A stretch of DNA of 64,000 bases from Trichococcus shcherbakoviae (GTDB lineage Bacteria; Bacillota; Bacilli; Lactobacillales; Aerococcaceae), in the NCBI RefSeq assembly GCF_963666195.1, contig NZ_OY762653.1, positions 682,001 through 746,000 of the forward strand. Direction: 5' to 3'. Below the pieces are notes generated by a model. It saw only the letters and a program-made list of their open reading frames with translations, searched no databases and had not been told where the DNA came from. The position numbers and the translations under genes are program-made. Position 1 is the stretch's first letter; every line of letters begins with the position of its first letter. This document shows positions 1 to 9,113 of the stretch, piece after piece.

Positions 1-472
1 ACCAGGAAGTGATCTCTTCCGTGACCATTTTGTCGTTGTAGATGATGCCCAAGGTTCCCCAGAAATAAGGGATAGAGTATTTGTTGCCTTCGTCGAACGG
101 CAAATCCAGGAAGCGCGGATCGATATTCTCCAGACCATCGATCTTCGAATGGTCCAGTTCGATCAGCAAGCCCTCTTCAGCCATTTTGTCGATCATGTAC
201 TCCGAAGGGATACTCAGATCGTAGGCCGTTCCGCCCTGTTTGACTTTGGTGTACATCGCCTCGTTCGAATCGAACGTTTCGTATGAAACTTTATACCCGG
301 ACTCCTCTTCGAATTTTGTGATCAGCTCCGGTTCGATATAATCGCCCCAGTTGTAAATCGTCAGCGTATTCCCATCCGAAAAACCTTGCGCTCTGTTCAA
401 GGAGTTAATTCCGAAAGCGATGACCGCACAAGCAAGCAGCACAGCAACCGCCATTCCCATTAATTTTTTCAT
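1..472 (-). CDS. potD: Spermidine/putrescine ABC transporter substrate-binding protein PotD (C-terminus cut off)
   Basis: Extracellular polyamine-binding protein of the PotABCD importer. The visible N-terminal ~157 residues begin with a short basic and hydrophobic signal segment (MKKLMGMAVAVLLACAV), which may be a lipoprotein signal, although the lipobox is not canonical. The mature part starts with the family hallmark LTIYNWGDYIEPEL and continues with YDLSIPSEYM and FWGTLGIIYN, all typical of PotD/PotF. The start ATG lies inside the potC stop (ATGA overlap), so translation is coupled. It is the last gene of potABCD. The rest of the protein lies beyond the left edge, so downstream genes and the terminator cannot be judged. 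Identification is firm from the motifs and operon position. Confidence 0.93.
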   Translation of the reverse strand, partial: MKKLMGMAVAVLLACAVIAFGINSLNRAQGFSDGNTLTIYNWGDYIEPELITKFEEESGYKVSYETFDSNEAMYTKVKQGGTAYDLSIPSEYMIDKMAEEGLLIELDHSKIDGLENIDPRFLDLPFDEGNKYSIPYFWGTLGIIYNDKMVTEEITSW

Positions 473-1320
473 CCGCGCTTCACCGCCTTATCCGAACCGG
501 CGCGTTTTCCAATCGCCTTTAATTGTTGCGCACGTTTATTGTGCCCGTATTGTTGAATGAAATAGTAGCCCAAGACCAACAGCAGCGTGAACAGGAACAT
601 CAGCGCACTGAGCGCATTGATTTCCAGGCTGACACCACGGCGGGCCCGCGAATAGATTTCCACCGCCAAAGTGGTGAAGCCGTTCCCCGTCACGAAAAAG
701 GTAACCGCAAAATCATCCAAGGAATAGGTGAAGGCCATGAAGAAACCGCTCAGGATCCCTGGAGTGATACTCGGGATCAGGATTCTGCTGAACACTTGGC
801 CAGAGCTGGCGCCCAGATCCTGGGCCGCACTGATCATCGAATCGTTCATCTCATAAAGCTTCGGCAGTACCATCAGCACGACGATCGGAATCGAAAAAGC
901 GATGTGCGACAGCAGCACTGAAGAGAATCCCAGCGAAAAGCCGAGCAACGTGAAAAGGATCAACAGGCTCGCCCCGATGATGACGTCAGGGGAAACCATC
1001 AACACGTTGTTCAGACTCAGAAGCGCATTTTTGGTGCTGCGTTTTTTTGTGTAATAAATGAAGATTGCACCCATCGTACCGATTGCAGTTGCGCTGAGGG
1101 CCGAAAGCAAGGCAACTAAAAATGTGTTCAAAACGATACCGATCAAGCGCGTGTCCTCAAAGACAGCTTGGTAATGCTCCCATGTAAACCCAGTGAAGGA
1201 ATTCATGGTACCGCCGGCATTGAACGAATAAAAAATCAGATAAAAAATCGGCAGGTACAGCAAGGCGAAAACAAGCGCAAGGAACGCATTGTTCCACTTC
1301 GTGTTGGCTGTTGTCTTCAT
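469..1320 (-). CDS. potC: Spermidine/putrescine ABC transporter permease PotC
   Basis: Inner-membrane permease subunit of the polyamine importer, 283 aa, with about six hydrophobic segments beginning with NAFLALVFALLYLPIFYLIFYS. The conserved cytoplasmic EAA-type loop that contacts PotA is visible as AAQDLGASSGQVFSRILIP near residues 165-185, followed by the GILSGFFMAFTYSLDDFAVTFF stretch, in which the SLDDF motif is characteristic of PotC. Its start overlaps the potB stop (ATGA, 1317-1320) and its stop overlaps the potD start, so B-C-D form a translationally coupled block. The length is normal for the family. Confidence 0.95.
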   Translation of the reverse strand: MKTTANTKWNNAFLALVFALLYLPIFYLIFYSFNAGGTMNSFTGFTWEHYQAVFEDTRLIGIVLNTFLVALLSALSATAIGTMGAIFIYYTKKRSTKNALLSLNNVLMVSPDVIIGASLLILFTLLGFSLGFSSVLLSHIAFSIPIVVLMVLPKLYEMNDSMISAAQDLGASSGQVFSRILIPSITPGILSGFFMAFTYSLDDFAVTFFVTGNGFTTLAVEIYSRARRGVSLEINALSALMFLFTLLLVLGYYFIQQYGHNKRAQQLKAIGKRAGSDKAVKRG

Positions 1321-2132
1321 TTAGCTCCCCTGCCTTTCTTCCTTTTGTCACTCGTCAGGGACATGATGGCAATCATGCTGATGATCAGAATGACGCCGAT
1401 CGTCGATCCCATCCCCCAGTTCTGGGTGACGAGAAAATGCTGCTCAACTGCGGTTCCCAGCGTGATTACCCGGTTTCCGCCGATCAGACGCGTCAGCATG
1501 AACAGCGACAACGACGGAATGAAGACGGCCTGAAAGCCACTGCGCACGCCGCTCATCGTCAAAGGAAAGATGACCCGAGTCAACGTCTGCATCCTTGTCG
1601 CACCCAAGTCCTCGCTTGCTACGATCAAGGACGGGTTCAGCTCTTCGATCGAATTGAAGATTGGCAGTATCATAAAAGGCAGCTCGATGTAGGCCGCCAC
1701 GAAAATGAAACTGAAGTCCGTGAACAGGATCTGTTGGGGACTTATGCCCATGAAGCCAAGGAATTGATTGACCGTACCACTCTGACTGAACAAACCGATG
1801 AAGGCATAGGCCTTCAGCAAGAGATTGATCCATGTCGGCAGAATGATTAAGGACAGCCAAAGTTGCTTGTGCTGCGTCCGGCTCAGGAACAGCGCCGTCG
1901 GGTAACTGATCAGGAAAGTCACGAGGGTGATGATGAACGCATAAAGGAACGAATTCATGGTCATCCGCAGATAATTTCCCGAGCTGAAATAGGTCGCGTA
2001 GTTGGCAAACGTTAAGGACCCGGTGATGTCGAAAAAGGACTGATACAGGATCAACAGCATCGGCGCGAGGACAAACAACCCCAACCACAGCACGTAAGGA
2101 ACAGAATAAAACGCTCTAGAATTTTTCGTCAT
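1317..2132 (-). CDS. potB: Spermidine/putrescine ABC transporter permease PotB
   Basis: The other transmembrane subunit of PotABCD, 271 aa. An N-terminal membrane segment (YVLWLGLFVLAPMLLILYQSFF) is followed by further hydrophobic helices and an EAA-type loop (ASEDLGATRMQTLTRVIFPLT, about residues 175-195), the docking site for PotA. A strong GGGGGGAAG ribosome binding site precedes the ATG. The gap to potA is 12 bp and the overlap with potC is 4 bp. With PotC it forms the polyamine translocation path. The order potA-potB-potC-potD is the usual one. Confidence 0.95.
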   Translation of the reverse strand: MTKNSRAFYSVPYVLWLGLFVLAPMLLILYQSFFDITGSLTFANYATYFSSGNYLRMTMNSFLYAFIITLVTFLISYPTALFLSRTQHKQLWLSLIILPTWINLLLKAYAFIGLFSQSGTVNQFLGFMGISPQQILFTDFSFIFVAAYIELPFMILPIFNSIEELNPSLIVASEDLGATRMQTLTRVIFPLTMSGVRSGFQAVFIPSLSLFMLTRLIGGNRVITLGTAVEQHFLVTQNWGMGSTIGVILIISMIAIMSLTSDKRKKGRGAK

Positions 2133-2144
2133 GTCTCTTCCCCC

Positions 2145-3233
2145 CTACTCTTCATAACTTTCGAGACGGGCATCGAATTCTTCTTCGGATTCGCCCAGAC
2201 GCATGACATGGATATCCTGCGGACCGAAATGGAGCCCGACATCCTTGCCGATTTCCGCACGCTTGGTGGAATGGATCATCCACTCGTTTCCGTCCTTGTC
2301 GTAGCCGATGATCTCATAGTGGACACCGCGGAACAGCTGCGTATCGATGTTCACGACCAGTTTGCCGTTTTCGACAGTCGTCAACTCCAGATCTTCCGGA
2401 CGGATGACGATTTCGATTTTTTCGCCCGGCGTGATTCCCGCATCGGAACATTCGAACTCCTTGCCGACGAAGCTGACTTTGTAATCTTCAACCATCTTCC
2501 CTGGAACGATATTGCTTTCGCCGATGAAATCTGCGACGAAACGGTCGATCGGTTCATCATAAATATCCACAGGTGTGCCACTCTGGACAATCTCGCCTTT
2601 GTTCATGACGAAAATCCAATCGCTCATGGCCAATGCCTCTTCCTGATCGTGCGTAACAAAAATGAAGGTGATGCCAAGACGCTGCTGCAGTTCCCTCAGT
2701 TCGTACTGCATATCCGTGCGCAGCTTCAAGTCCAAAGCCGACAACGGTTCATCCAACAGCAGCACATCCGGTTCGTTGACGATGGCCCTGGCGATTGCAA
2801 CGCGCTGTTGCTGGCCGCCCGACATTTCGCTGATTTCGCGATTCTCATAGCCCTCAAGTTGAACCATTTTCAGGGCTTCCTCAACTTTCAGCTTGACCTG
2901 GTCCTTGGGCATTTTTTTGATCGTCAGCCCAAATGCGATGTTATCGAAAACATTCATATGGGGGAACAATGCGTAGTCCTGGAAAACGGTATTGACTTTG
3001 CGACGGTTCGCCGGTATGTCATTCACCGTTTCGCCATTGATTTTGATGATGCCTTCCGTAGCGTCCGCGAAGCCGGCAATCAAACGCAGAATAGTCGTCT
3101 TCCCGCAGCCGGATGGTCCCAAAAGTGTGTAAAATTTACCTTTTTCAAGTTCAAAGCTAATATCGTGCAATACAGTTTCATCATCGTATACTTTTTTTAC
3201 ATTCTCCAAAGTAATGATCGGTTTGTCAGTCAT
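2145..3233 (-). CDS. potA: Spermidine/putrescine ABC transporter ATP-binding protein PotA
   Basis: ATPase that powers polyamine uptake, 362 aa. It has Walker [10 protein letters not shown] (residues 39-47), a Q-loop [10 protein letters not shown], signature [14 protein letters not shown], Walker [13 protein letters not shown] and switch histidine [14 protein letters not shown]. The C-terminal ~120 residues form the TOBE-type regulatory domain (VIRPEDLEL...) found in PotA/MalK-class ATPases. It is the first gene of the operon, behind a sigma-70-type promoter at 3343-3371 and a leader with an 8-bp-stem hairpin (3279-3300). Nothing is anomalous in the sequence. Confidence 0.96.
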   Translation of the reverse strand: MTDKPIITLENVKKVYDDETVLHDISFELEKGKFYTLLGPSGCGKTTILRLIAGFADATEGIIKINGETVNDIPANRRKVNTVFQDYALFPHMNVFDNIAFGLTIKKMPKDQVKLKVEEALKMVQLEGYENREISEMSGGQQQRVAIARAIVNEPDVLLLDEPLSALDLKLRTDMQYELRELQQRLGITFIFVTHDQEEALAMSDWIFVMNKGEIVQSGTPVDIYDEPIDRFVADFIGESNIVPGKMVEDYKVSFVGKEFECSDAGITPGEKIEIVIRPEDLELTTVENGKLVVNIDTQLFRGVHYEIIGYDKDGNEWMIHSTKRAEIGKDVGLHFGPQDIHVMRLGESEEEFDARLESYEE

Positions 3234-3278
3234 TTTCTCCCGCCTTTATCGTTTATTTGTGGGCGCTGAACAATCACT

Positions 3279-3300
3279 CCGATTGCGGATAGGCAATCGG
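3279..3300 (-). promoter_or_regulatory. Perfect 8-bp-stem hairpin in the potA leader
   Basis: CCGATTGC and GCAATCGG are perfect inverted arms separated by 6 nt, about 45 nt upstream of the potA start and downstream of the promoter. There is no T-run after it, so it is not a terminator. It could be an operator or an mRNA-stability or translation-control element; no regulator is identified. Confidence 0.4.
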
Positions 3301-3342
3301 ATATTCACTCATCACTATTATGTTAGCACAAAACACTATTAT

Positions 3343-3371
3343 TATATAAGAAGTAGCATCATTTTCAGCAA
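3343..3371 (-). promoter_or_regulatory. Predicted promoter of potABCD
   Basis: Reading the minus strand: -35 TTGCTG (3366-3371), a 17-nt spacer, and -10 TATATA (3343-3348). It lies ~110 nt upstream of the potA start, giving a leader of about 100 nt that contains the hairpin at 3279-3300. A second AT-rich -10-like sequence (TAACAT) occurs closer to the gene, so the start site is uncertain. Confidence 0.5.
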
Positions 3372-3384
3372 AAATACGAACAAA

Positions 3385-3413
3385 AAACGCCAGAAATGAT
3401 CATTCCGGCGTTT
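3385..3413 (-). terminator. Rho-independent terminator after the double-ATPase gene
   Basis: AAACGCCGGAATG/CATTTCTGGCGTTT stem followed by a T-run on the minus strand, 21 nt past the stop at 3434. It separates that gene from the potABCD promoter. Confidence 0.8.
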
Positions 3414-3433
3414 GGAGCTTAAAGGGATTATCA

Positions 3434-5137
3434 TCAGAATAGCCGCGCTGCCCGATCGTAATAGACGAATTTTTCCGTAAAGGAATACGGATCCGTCATT
3501 CCGATCTGATTAGCGAAGGTGAACAAGGTGGTCTCTTTCAATGAGGCGATCTGGATCAGCCTAGGATTGATGAGGACAAAAGCGGAACTCGTATCGGCCA
3601 CGATCTTCCCTTTGGCCATGACGACCGCTCTGCGGGTGTATTCCAGCATCAGGTGCATGTCATGCGTTACGATCACGACGGTCACACCGTTCTGGTGGAT
3701 CCGCTGGAGGAAATGCATGATGTCCTTATAATGGCTGAAATCCTGCCCGGCTGCCGGCTCATCCAAGATGATCAACTCTGGATCAAGTGCCAATACGGCT
3801 GCAATCGACACCCGTTTCAATTGGCCGAAGCTCAGCATTGATAACGGCAAGTCTTTGATGTACTGCAGTCCACAAACTTTCGCAACTTCATCGACTTTCC
3901 TTTGGATCTCATCATCCGGCAAGTTGCGCTGTTTCAGTTTTAAGGCAATCTCTTCATACACGGTTTCCTGTGACAGGCTGTCTTTCGGGTTCTGCGGGAC
4001 GTAGCCGACAAAGTTTTCCGCTTCATCCGCATCGATGTCGCTGACTTCATGGCCTTTCCAGTAGATATGGCCACTCTGCGGTTTTTCCTCTCCGGTCATC
4101 AAACGGGAAAGCGTCGATTTGCCGGCGCCGTTCGCACCGACCAAGCTGATCATTTCTCCTTTGTAGATGCGGAGAAAGGCACCGTCGACGATGTCCTTGT
4201 CGTTCCAAGGGTATTTGAACGATAAGCCATCCAGTTCCAGAAGCACTTCATCATAATCGGGATACCTGAATTGCGGCAGATAATTCAGCCAACTCTCCAT
4301 CTGTTCCTTTAATTGCGGCCCGTTCACTTTCTTGGCGTTCGCCAGTTCCCGGACATTGTCCAGATCGACTCCGGCATAGCGCATGGCCGTGATGTAAAGC
4401 GGTTCCCGGATGCCGATATCGCTCAAAATTTCGGTGCGGAGTATCTCCTCCGGCGTCGCATCGGCGATGATCCGCCCGCCGGAAAACAGCAGGATACGAT
4501 CAATCGGTTGCGCCAATACATCTTCCAACCTATGTTCGATGATGAGGACGGTCGTGTCGCTGACGCGATGCAGATCATCGATGAATTTCATGGCCAAATC
4601 CCCGGAACTCGGGTCCAGATTCGCCAATGGCTCATCGAATAGAATCACTGGCTTGCCATCCAAGGAGATGCCGGCCATCGTGATGTCACCCAACTGCTGT
4701 TCCGACAATTTCATGAAACTGCGCTTCAGATAAGGGCGTTTCTTCAAAAAATCATGCCAATTGTCCATTTTTTTCACATCATCCGCTGTACGGAACGGGA
4801 CGTGTTGCTTCACTCCAAATTTTCCCATCTGATCCGCGTGGGGAATCAGACTGTTCTTGACCAGTTTCATTTCATTCGGAAGAAAATCTTCAAAGGGGGC
4901 AACCGTTTGATTGATCTGATGGTGAAAGAGGATGTTTCCGCTTGCATCGCCGTTCTCTTCACTCGGCAATACGCCAGTGAGGCAGCGGGCAAAGGTCGTT
5001 TTCCCGGAGCCGCTAGGGCCGAGCACAAGTATTTTTTCTCCTTCGTAGATGGTGACATTCAGTTCTTCCAACGTCGGTTCCTTTTGATCTGAATAGGTGA
5101 AACTAAAGTTCTGAAAAGATATCAGTGGTCTTCGCAT
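3434..5137 (-). CDS. ECF-type transporter ATPase with two fused nucleotide-binding domains; first domain degenerate
   Basis: A 567-aa fusion of two ABC ATPase domains, the arrangement of YkoD/CbiO-type energizing subunits of energy-coupling-factor vitamin or metal importers. Domain 1 has Walker A GPSGSGKTT (40-48), Walker B VILFDEPLANLDP (164-176) and the switch IIEHR (199-203), but no recognisable Q-loop, and the signature is LSEQQ (144-148) instead of LSGGQ. Domain 2 has Walker A GANGAGKST (334-342), Q-loop VPQNP (380-384), signature LSFGQ (435-439), Walker B LIILDEP (455-461) and VTHDMH. No EcfT permease or substrate (S) component is adjacent: the neighbours are murB and potABCD. It may share components encoded elsewhere. 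No riboswitch is visible upstream, so the substrate is unknown. There is no sign of a frameshift. Confidence 0.82.
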   Translation of the reverse strand: MRRPLISFQNFSFTYSDQKEPTLEELNVTIYEGEKILVLGPSGSGKTTFARCLTGVLPSEENGDASGNILFHHQINQTVAPFEDFLPNEMKLVKNSLIPHADQMGKFGVKQHVPFRTADDVKKMDNWHDFLKKRPYLKRSFMKLSEQQLGDITMAGISLDGKPVILFDEPLANLDPSSGDLAMKFIDDLHRVSDTTVLIIEHRLEDVLAQPIDRILLFSGGRIIADATPEEILRTEILSDIGIREPLYITAMRYAGVDLDNVRELANAKKVNGPQLKEQMESWLNYLPQFRYPDYDEVLLELDGLSFKYPWNDKDIVDGAFLRIYKGEMISLVGANGAGKSTLSRLMTGEEKPQSGHIYWKGHEVSDIDADEAENFVGYVPQNPKDSLSQETVYEEIALKLKQRNLPDDEIQRKVDEVAKVCGLQYIKDLPLSMLSFGQLKRVSIAAVLALDPELIILDEPAAGQDFSHYKDIMHFLQRIHQNGVTVVIVTHDMHLMLEYTRRAVVMAKGKIVADTSSAFVLINPRLIQIASLKETTLFTFANQIGMTDPYSFTEKFVYYDRAARLF

Positions 5138-5236
5138 GGGCAGTCCTCCTTCATTATATATTCAAAAAAATAATAAAAAAATAATTAAGTGCTATTCAAA
5201 AAAGAGCTGAATGTTCACACCCAGCCTTCTTTTCAC

Positions 5237-6151
5237 CTATACGCTTCCCACTGTATCTTCTCCGATGATCCGGACTTCCGTTTCCAATGGAACACCATAA
5301 TGTTCCATTATGACTTCTTTGATATGTGCAATCAGTTCAATGTAATCGGTCGCTGTGGCACTATTGATGTTCACGATAAAGCCTGCATGCTTCATCGACA
5401 CCTGTGCCCCGCCCCAAATCAAACCTTGCAGACCCGCTTCTTGGATCAATTTGCCTGTGAAATACCCGGTCGGCCGTTTGAAGACGCTGCCGCATGAAGG
5501 ATATTCCAATGGTTGTTTTGATTCACGCAAAGCCGTCAAGTCATCCATTCGGGCTTTGATTGTTTCCTGCTTGCCTTTTTCCAGATGGAAGACGACTTCC
5601 AGAACAATTTCATTCGTTTCCTGCAGCTTGCTGTGGCGATAGGAAAACTCAAGTTCATTCTTCTCGTAATTTTTGATTTTGCCTTCGCGTGTGATCACCA
5701 CTACGGATTCGATGACTTCTTCGACTTCACCGTCATAAGCTCCGGCATTCATGTAGACCGCTCCGCCGACGCTGCCGGGAATACCGCATGCGAATTCCAA
5801 GCCGCTCAACCGCTCAGCCAAGGCCATCCGCGAAGCATCGATCAAGCGTGCGCCGCTCTGGACGATCAACCTATGGCGCTTCACTTCCATGTGGTTCATT
5901 TCCGTCAAGATCATGACGATACCGCGGATGCCGCCATCCTTAATGATGACATTGCTGGAATTTCCCAATACCGTCAAAGGTATTTGCTTTTCATTCACCC
6001 AGGCGACGATTGCCGCAACTTCATCTTTTGTTTTCGGAAAGACCAGCGCATCCGCCGGGCCACCTGTTTTTGTATATGTATAATGTGATAATTTTTCGTT
6101 CTCTTTAACGATCGTTTCAGGAAACTGTTGTTTTATTTCCGTCCCCAACAT
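5237..6151 (-). CDS. murB: UDP-N-acetylenolpyruvoylglucosamine reductase MurB
   Basis: Cytoplasmic FAD enzyme that reduces UDP-GlcNAc-enolpyruvate to UDP-MurNAc with NADPH in peptidoglycan synthesis, 304 aa. FAD-site motifs are TKTGGPADALVFPKT and LGNSSNVIIKDGG; GIPGSVGGAVYMNAGAYDGE is the diagnostic core. The catalytic segment is YPSCGSVFKRP, and the C-terminal acid is in PLETEVRIIGED. I chose the ATG at 6151 because GGTGA sits ~5 nt before it; a GTG 9 nt further upstream (6160) is possible. It is an apparently monocistronic gene between the ECF ATPase and a divergent small membrane protein. Confidence 0.96.
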   Translation of the reverse strand: MLGTEIKQQFPETIVKENEKLSHYTYTKTGGPADALVFPKTKDEVAAIVAWVNEKQIPLTVLGNSSNVIIKDGGIRGIVMILTEMNHMEVKRHRLIVQSGARLIDASRMALAERLSGLEFACGIPGSVGGAVYMNAGAYDGEVEEVIESVVVITREGKIKNYEKNELEFSYRHSKLQETNEIVLEVVFHLEKGKQETIKARMDDLTALRESKQPLEYPSCGSVFKRPTGYFTGKLIQEAGLQGLIWGGAQVSMKHAGFIVNINSATATDYIELIAHIKEVIMEHYGVPLETEVRIIGEDTVGSV

Positions 6152-6487
6152 GCATTTCACCCACTAATTTTATTTATGTAGTCCATTCTAACATCACTTG
6201 ATGCCGATTTGTATCAAATAAGTAAGCGGCAGCAATTAATTATATTTTTTTAATCATTAACTAATCAAAATTTAACCAAAAGCGTTTCCGCACCTGTTCA
6301 TGCTATTTTAACACAAGTTTATGAAAAAATTTACAATTTAATCAATTTGCAAGAGCTTTGTTACATATCTGTCTGCCGGAAAGAATCCTTCTTCATTTTT
6401 TGGACACGCATTCCGGCCCTCTTCCTTGTGATTCGCTCGCTCCAGTATGGTAAAATATTACAGATAACAGAAAAAGGAGGCTGCTCT
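6152..6487. other. AT-rich divergent intergenic region
   Basis: Divergent region between murB (minus) and the small membrane-protein gene (plus). Toward murB there is a TGT-TAGAAT extended -10 near 6190-6200. Toward the plus-strand genes there is TGG-TAAAAT around 6448-6456, just upstream of an AAAGGAGG ribosome binding site. I see no ORF or structured RNA in between. Confidence 0.4.
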
Positions 6488-6736
6488 ATGCAACCGAAAC
6501 AAACCAGAAACGGCATCACATTCACACTCTTATCCATCCTATATCCGCTTTACCTCTTCACTACCAAAGATCCTGGTTCCGTATCCACTACCTCGTTGAT
6601 ATTGGCGCTGTTTTTACCGATTGTTGGAACGATCTTTGCCCTGAACATCCCAGAGCCGAAAATGAAGTGGACATTGGCCGCCATCAATCTGATCCTCTTC
6701 ATACTGTTCCTTTACTATACAATCGCGTTGCGTTAA
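6488..6736 (+). CDS. Small membrane protein, unknown function
   Basis: 82 aa, starting at the ATG 7 nt after an AAAAGGAGG ribosome binding site. I do not recognise the family. It appears to contain three hydrophobic helices ([32 protein letters not shown] and [21 protein letters not shown]), with short charged linkers between them. It sits 14 nt upstream of the exonuclease III gene and is probably co-transcribed with it. A longer reading frame upstream lacks a ribosome binding site and was not used. Confidence 0.7.
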   Translation: MQPKQTRNGITFTLLSILYPLYLFTTKDPGSVSTTSLILALFLPIVGTIFALNIPEPKMKWTLAAINLILFILFLYYTIALR

Positions 6737-6750
6737 GGAAGGTGGGCAAA

Positions 6751-7524
6751 ATGGATTTGAAATTTGTCTCATGGAACGTCAACGGCTTGCGGGCCATCGT
6801 AAACAAGAATTTTGCGGATATTTTTGCGGACTTCGATGCCGATTTTTTCTGTCTGCAGGAGACGAAATTGCAGGAAGGCCAGATCGAGCTTGCTTTCCCT
6901 GGGTATGAATCCTACTGGAATTACGCGGAACGCAAAGGTTATTCCGGCACGGCTATTTTCACGAAGCACACCCCGCTTTCGGTTCGGCTGGGCATCGGCG
7001 CTGCCGAACATGATTTGGAAGGACGCGTCATCACCTTGGAATACGCTGAATTCTTTCTGGTCAACGTCTACACCCCTAATTCACAGGAACAACTGAAACG
7101 GTTGGACTACCGGATGGATTGGGAGACGGACTTTTTGGCTTATCTGAAAGCTCTGGAATCAGAAAAACCGGTTGTCGTCTGCGGCGACCTCAACGTTGCC
7201 CACGAGAACATCGACTTGAAGAATTGGAAAACAAACCGCAAGAACGCGGGCTTTTCGGACGAGGAACGCGCCAAGTTCAGCGAAGTGGTCGCCAACGGGT
7301 TCATCGATACTTTCCGCTACTTCCATCCGGATGCGGAAGGCAGATATTCCTGGTGGAGCTACCGCTTCAACGCCCGCAAAAACAATGCAGGTTGGCGGAT
7401 CGACTATTTCCTTGTATCGGATGCTTTGAAGGATTCCTTGGTTGACGCGGATATCCATGAAAATATCTTCGGCAGCGATCATTGTCCGGTCTCGCTTAAA
7501 CTTTCGTTGCAGAACGCGGGATAG
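6751..7524 (+). CDS. exoA: Exodeoxyribonuclease III / AP endonuclease (ExoA/Xth family)
   Basis: DNA-repair nuclease of the endonuclease/exonuclease/phosphatase fold that cleaves 5' to abasic sites and removes blocked 3' ends, 257 aa. Motifs in order: [12 protein letters not shown] (metal-site Asn), FCLQETKLQ (metal-ligand Glu), [23 protein letters not shown] (catalytic Asp/Asn), [27 protein letters not shown] and [10 protein letters not shown] (catalytic Asp-His). The start was placed at the ATG after AAGGAAGGTGGG rather than at the upstream in-frame start, which would overlap the preceding gene. It is followed 32 nt later by an SDR gene. Confidence 0.96.
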   Translation: MDLKFVSWNVNGLRAIVNKNFADIFADFDADFFCLQETKLQEGQIELAFPGYESYWNYAERKGYSGTAIFTKHTPLSVRLGIGAAEHDLEGRVITLEYAEFFLVNVYTPNSQEQLKRLDYRMDWETDFLAYLKALESEKPVVVCGDLNVAHENIDLKNWKTNRKNAGFSDEERAKFSEVVANGFIDTFRYFHPDAEGRYSWWSYRFNARKNNAGWRIDYFLVSDALKDSLVDADIHENIFGSDHCPVSLKLSLQNAG

Positions 7525-7556
7525 TCGAAACATAAATCATTCAGGAGGAATAGAAG

Positions 7557-8333
7557 ATGGATTATCAAAATCGTTTGGTTGTGGTGACTGGCGGAGCGAA
7601 CGGCATCGGCCGGGCCACTGTGGAATCTTTTTTGTCATCGGGTGCCGCTGTCGCATTCGTGGATACGGATAAGGAAGCAGGGGATAAAATCGTTTCACGC
7701 TTTGAAGCGAACGACGTGTATTTTCATCACGGGGACATCGCGGAGGAAACTACCCTGCATGCTTTTGCGGAAGCTGTCAAGCAACGCTTCGGCAAAGTTG
7801 ATTATCTGGTGAACAACGCCTGCATCAGCAAAAAAGGCATCCTGTCGGAGTGTTCGTATCAGGACTTCAATTATGTCCTGGCTTTGGGCGTCACGGCTCC
7901 GTACCAGTTGACAAGTTTATTTTTGCCGGTGTTCACAGCTGACGCTTCAGTCGTGAACATCGCATCAAGCCGCGGTTTCATGTCGCAAAAGGATACCGAA
8001 AGCTACTCAGCAGCTAAAGGCGGCATCCTTTCACTGACGCACGCCCTCAGCATTTCATTGGCCGGGAAAGCCCGCGTCAATTCCATCAGCCCTGGTTGGA
8101 TCGACACGGGTTCTTTCCATAAAGATGAGAATTACCAGCCTGACTACGAACCCGCTGACCTCTTGCAGCATCCTGTCGGACGTGTTGGTGTGCCTGATGA
8201 CATCGTACAGACGATCCGTTTCCTCTGTAGCGACGCAGCCGGCTTCATCACCGGGCAGAATTTCACCGTCGACGGCGGGATGTCCAAACTGATGATTTAC
8301 CACAATGACCACGGCTGGACCTACAATCCTTAA
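7557..8333 (+). CDS. Short-chain dehydrogenase/reductase
   Basis: NAD(P)-dependent oxidoreductase of the classical SDR family, 258 aa. The cofactor motif VTGGANGIGRATV is near the N-terminus, then VDTDKEAG (an Asp after beta-2 suggests NAD preference), NNACIS, VNIASSRG (catalytic Ser region) and the catalytic YSAAK. It ends with the usual FITGQNFTVDGGMS and a short C-terminal tail (KLMIYHNDHGWTYNP). A strong AGGAGG ribosome binding site is present. The substrate cannot be told from sequence. The terminator at 8390-8437 closes this plus-strand cluster. Confidence 0.9.
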   Translation: MDYQNRLVVVTGGANGIGRATVESFLSSGAAVAFVDTDKEAGDKIVSRFEANDVYFHHGDIAEETTLHAFAEAVKQRFGKVDYLVNNACISKKGILSECSYQDFNYVLALGVTAPYQLTSLFLPVFTADASVVNIASSRGFMSQKDTESYSAAKGGILSLTHALSISLAGKARVNSISPGWIDTGSFHKDENYQPDYEPADLLQHPVGRVGVPDDIVQTIRFLCSDAAGFITGQNFTVDGGMSKLMIYHNDHGWTYNP

Positions 8334-8389
8334 TCCAAGTGATCGATACCTTCGGGAGCAAGGCACAACACTCCCGACGTTTCACCTAA

Positions 8390-8437
8390 AAAAATAAGCA
8401 GGATACCTTCACATTGAAAGGCATCCTGCTTATTTTT
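8390..8437. terminator. Bidirectional terminator between convergent genes
   Basis: AAAAATAAGCAGGAT and its complement, 15-bp arms with an 18-nt loop and T-runs on both strands. It serves the SDR gene (plus) and the hydrolase gene (minus). Confidence 0.9.
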
Positions 8438-8468
8438 GTTATCCGGTTTGAAATTAGTCTGGCTGGTC

Positions 8469-9113
8469 TTATTTCCCCGGAAGCTGCTTCACGAACCATT
8501 GCGCAGCCAACTCGGCGACTTGTTCCAGTGTGCCGGCTTCTTCGAACAGATGGGTGGCTCCCGGGATGATGCTCATTTCCTTCTCGCAGTTCAGCAACGC
8601 GTAGGCCTGCTCATTCAGTTCGATCACGCCATCATCATAGCCGCCCACCAACAACAGCGTCGGGGCTGTGACCTTAGCCAAATATGCTTTCGCCAAGTCC
8701 GGACGCCCTCCCCTTGATACGATGGCCTTTATTTCATCGCCTAACGCAGCTGCCGATTGCAAAGCAGCTGCCGCTCCGGTGCTCGATCCGAAATACCCGA
8801 TCGGTAACCGTTTTGTTTCATCCTGTTGCTTCAGCCAGTTTTCCGCAAGTGTCAACCGTTGGGTCAACAAATCGATGTCAAAACGCTTGTCGGTCCACTC
8901 GCTTTCATCTTCCGTCAACAGATCCAGCAACAAAGTGGACAGTCCATGCGCCCTCAGTACACTAGCCACGTATTTGTTGCGCACACTATGTCGGCTGCTG
9001 CCGCTGCCATGGGCAAAAATGACAAGCCCTTTCGGATCTCTGTGCAGGGCCAAATCACCATTCAATGTGACGCCAGCACCGGTTATCTTAACTGCCTTTT
9101 CTGGATCACTCAT
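8469..9113 (-). CDS. Alpha/beta hydrolase, dienelactone-hydrolase-like
   Basis: 214 aa. The hydrolase fold shows the oxyanion region VIFAHGSGSSRHS, the nucleophile elbow GYFGSSTGAAAAL (Ser in G-S-S-T-G), an acid in LLVGGYDDGVIELN and the catalytic His in IPGATHLFEE. The start overlaps the end of the upstream phosphoribosyltransferase gene by 8 bp. In many bacteria homologues of these two proteins are neighbours or a single fusion, so a joint role is likely, though the reaction is not known to me. Confidence 0.85.
   Translation of the reverse strand: MSDPEKAVKITGAGVTLNGDLALHRDPKGLVIFAHGSGSSRHSVRNKYVASVLRAHGLSTLLLDLLTEDESEWTDKRFDIDLLTQRLTLAENWLKQQDETKRLPIGYFGSSTGAAAALQSAAALGDEIKAIVSRGGRPDLAKAYLAKVTAPTLLLVGGYDDGVIELNEQAYALLNCEKEMSIIPGATHLFEEAGTLEQVAELAAQWFVKQLPGK

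Noticed and set aside
2208-3269. 353-aa plus-strand open frame opposite potA
   Set aside because: Antisense shadow of a clear ATPase gene; no family motif or ribosome binding site.
3434-5137. Frameshift explaining the odd first ATPase domain
   Set aside because: The frame is open with Walker A, Walker B and switch His in register; divergence fits better than a frameshift.
5138-5236. Riboswitch or terminator between murB and the ECF-type ATPase
   Set aside because: Too short and AT-rich; no thiamine, cobalamin or other aptamer motif seen.
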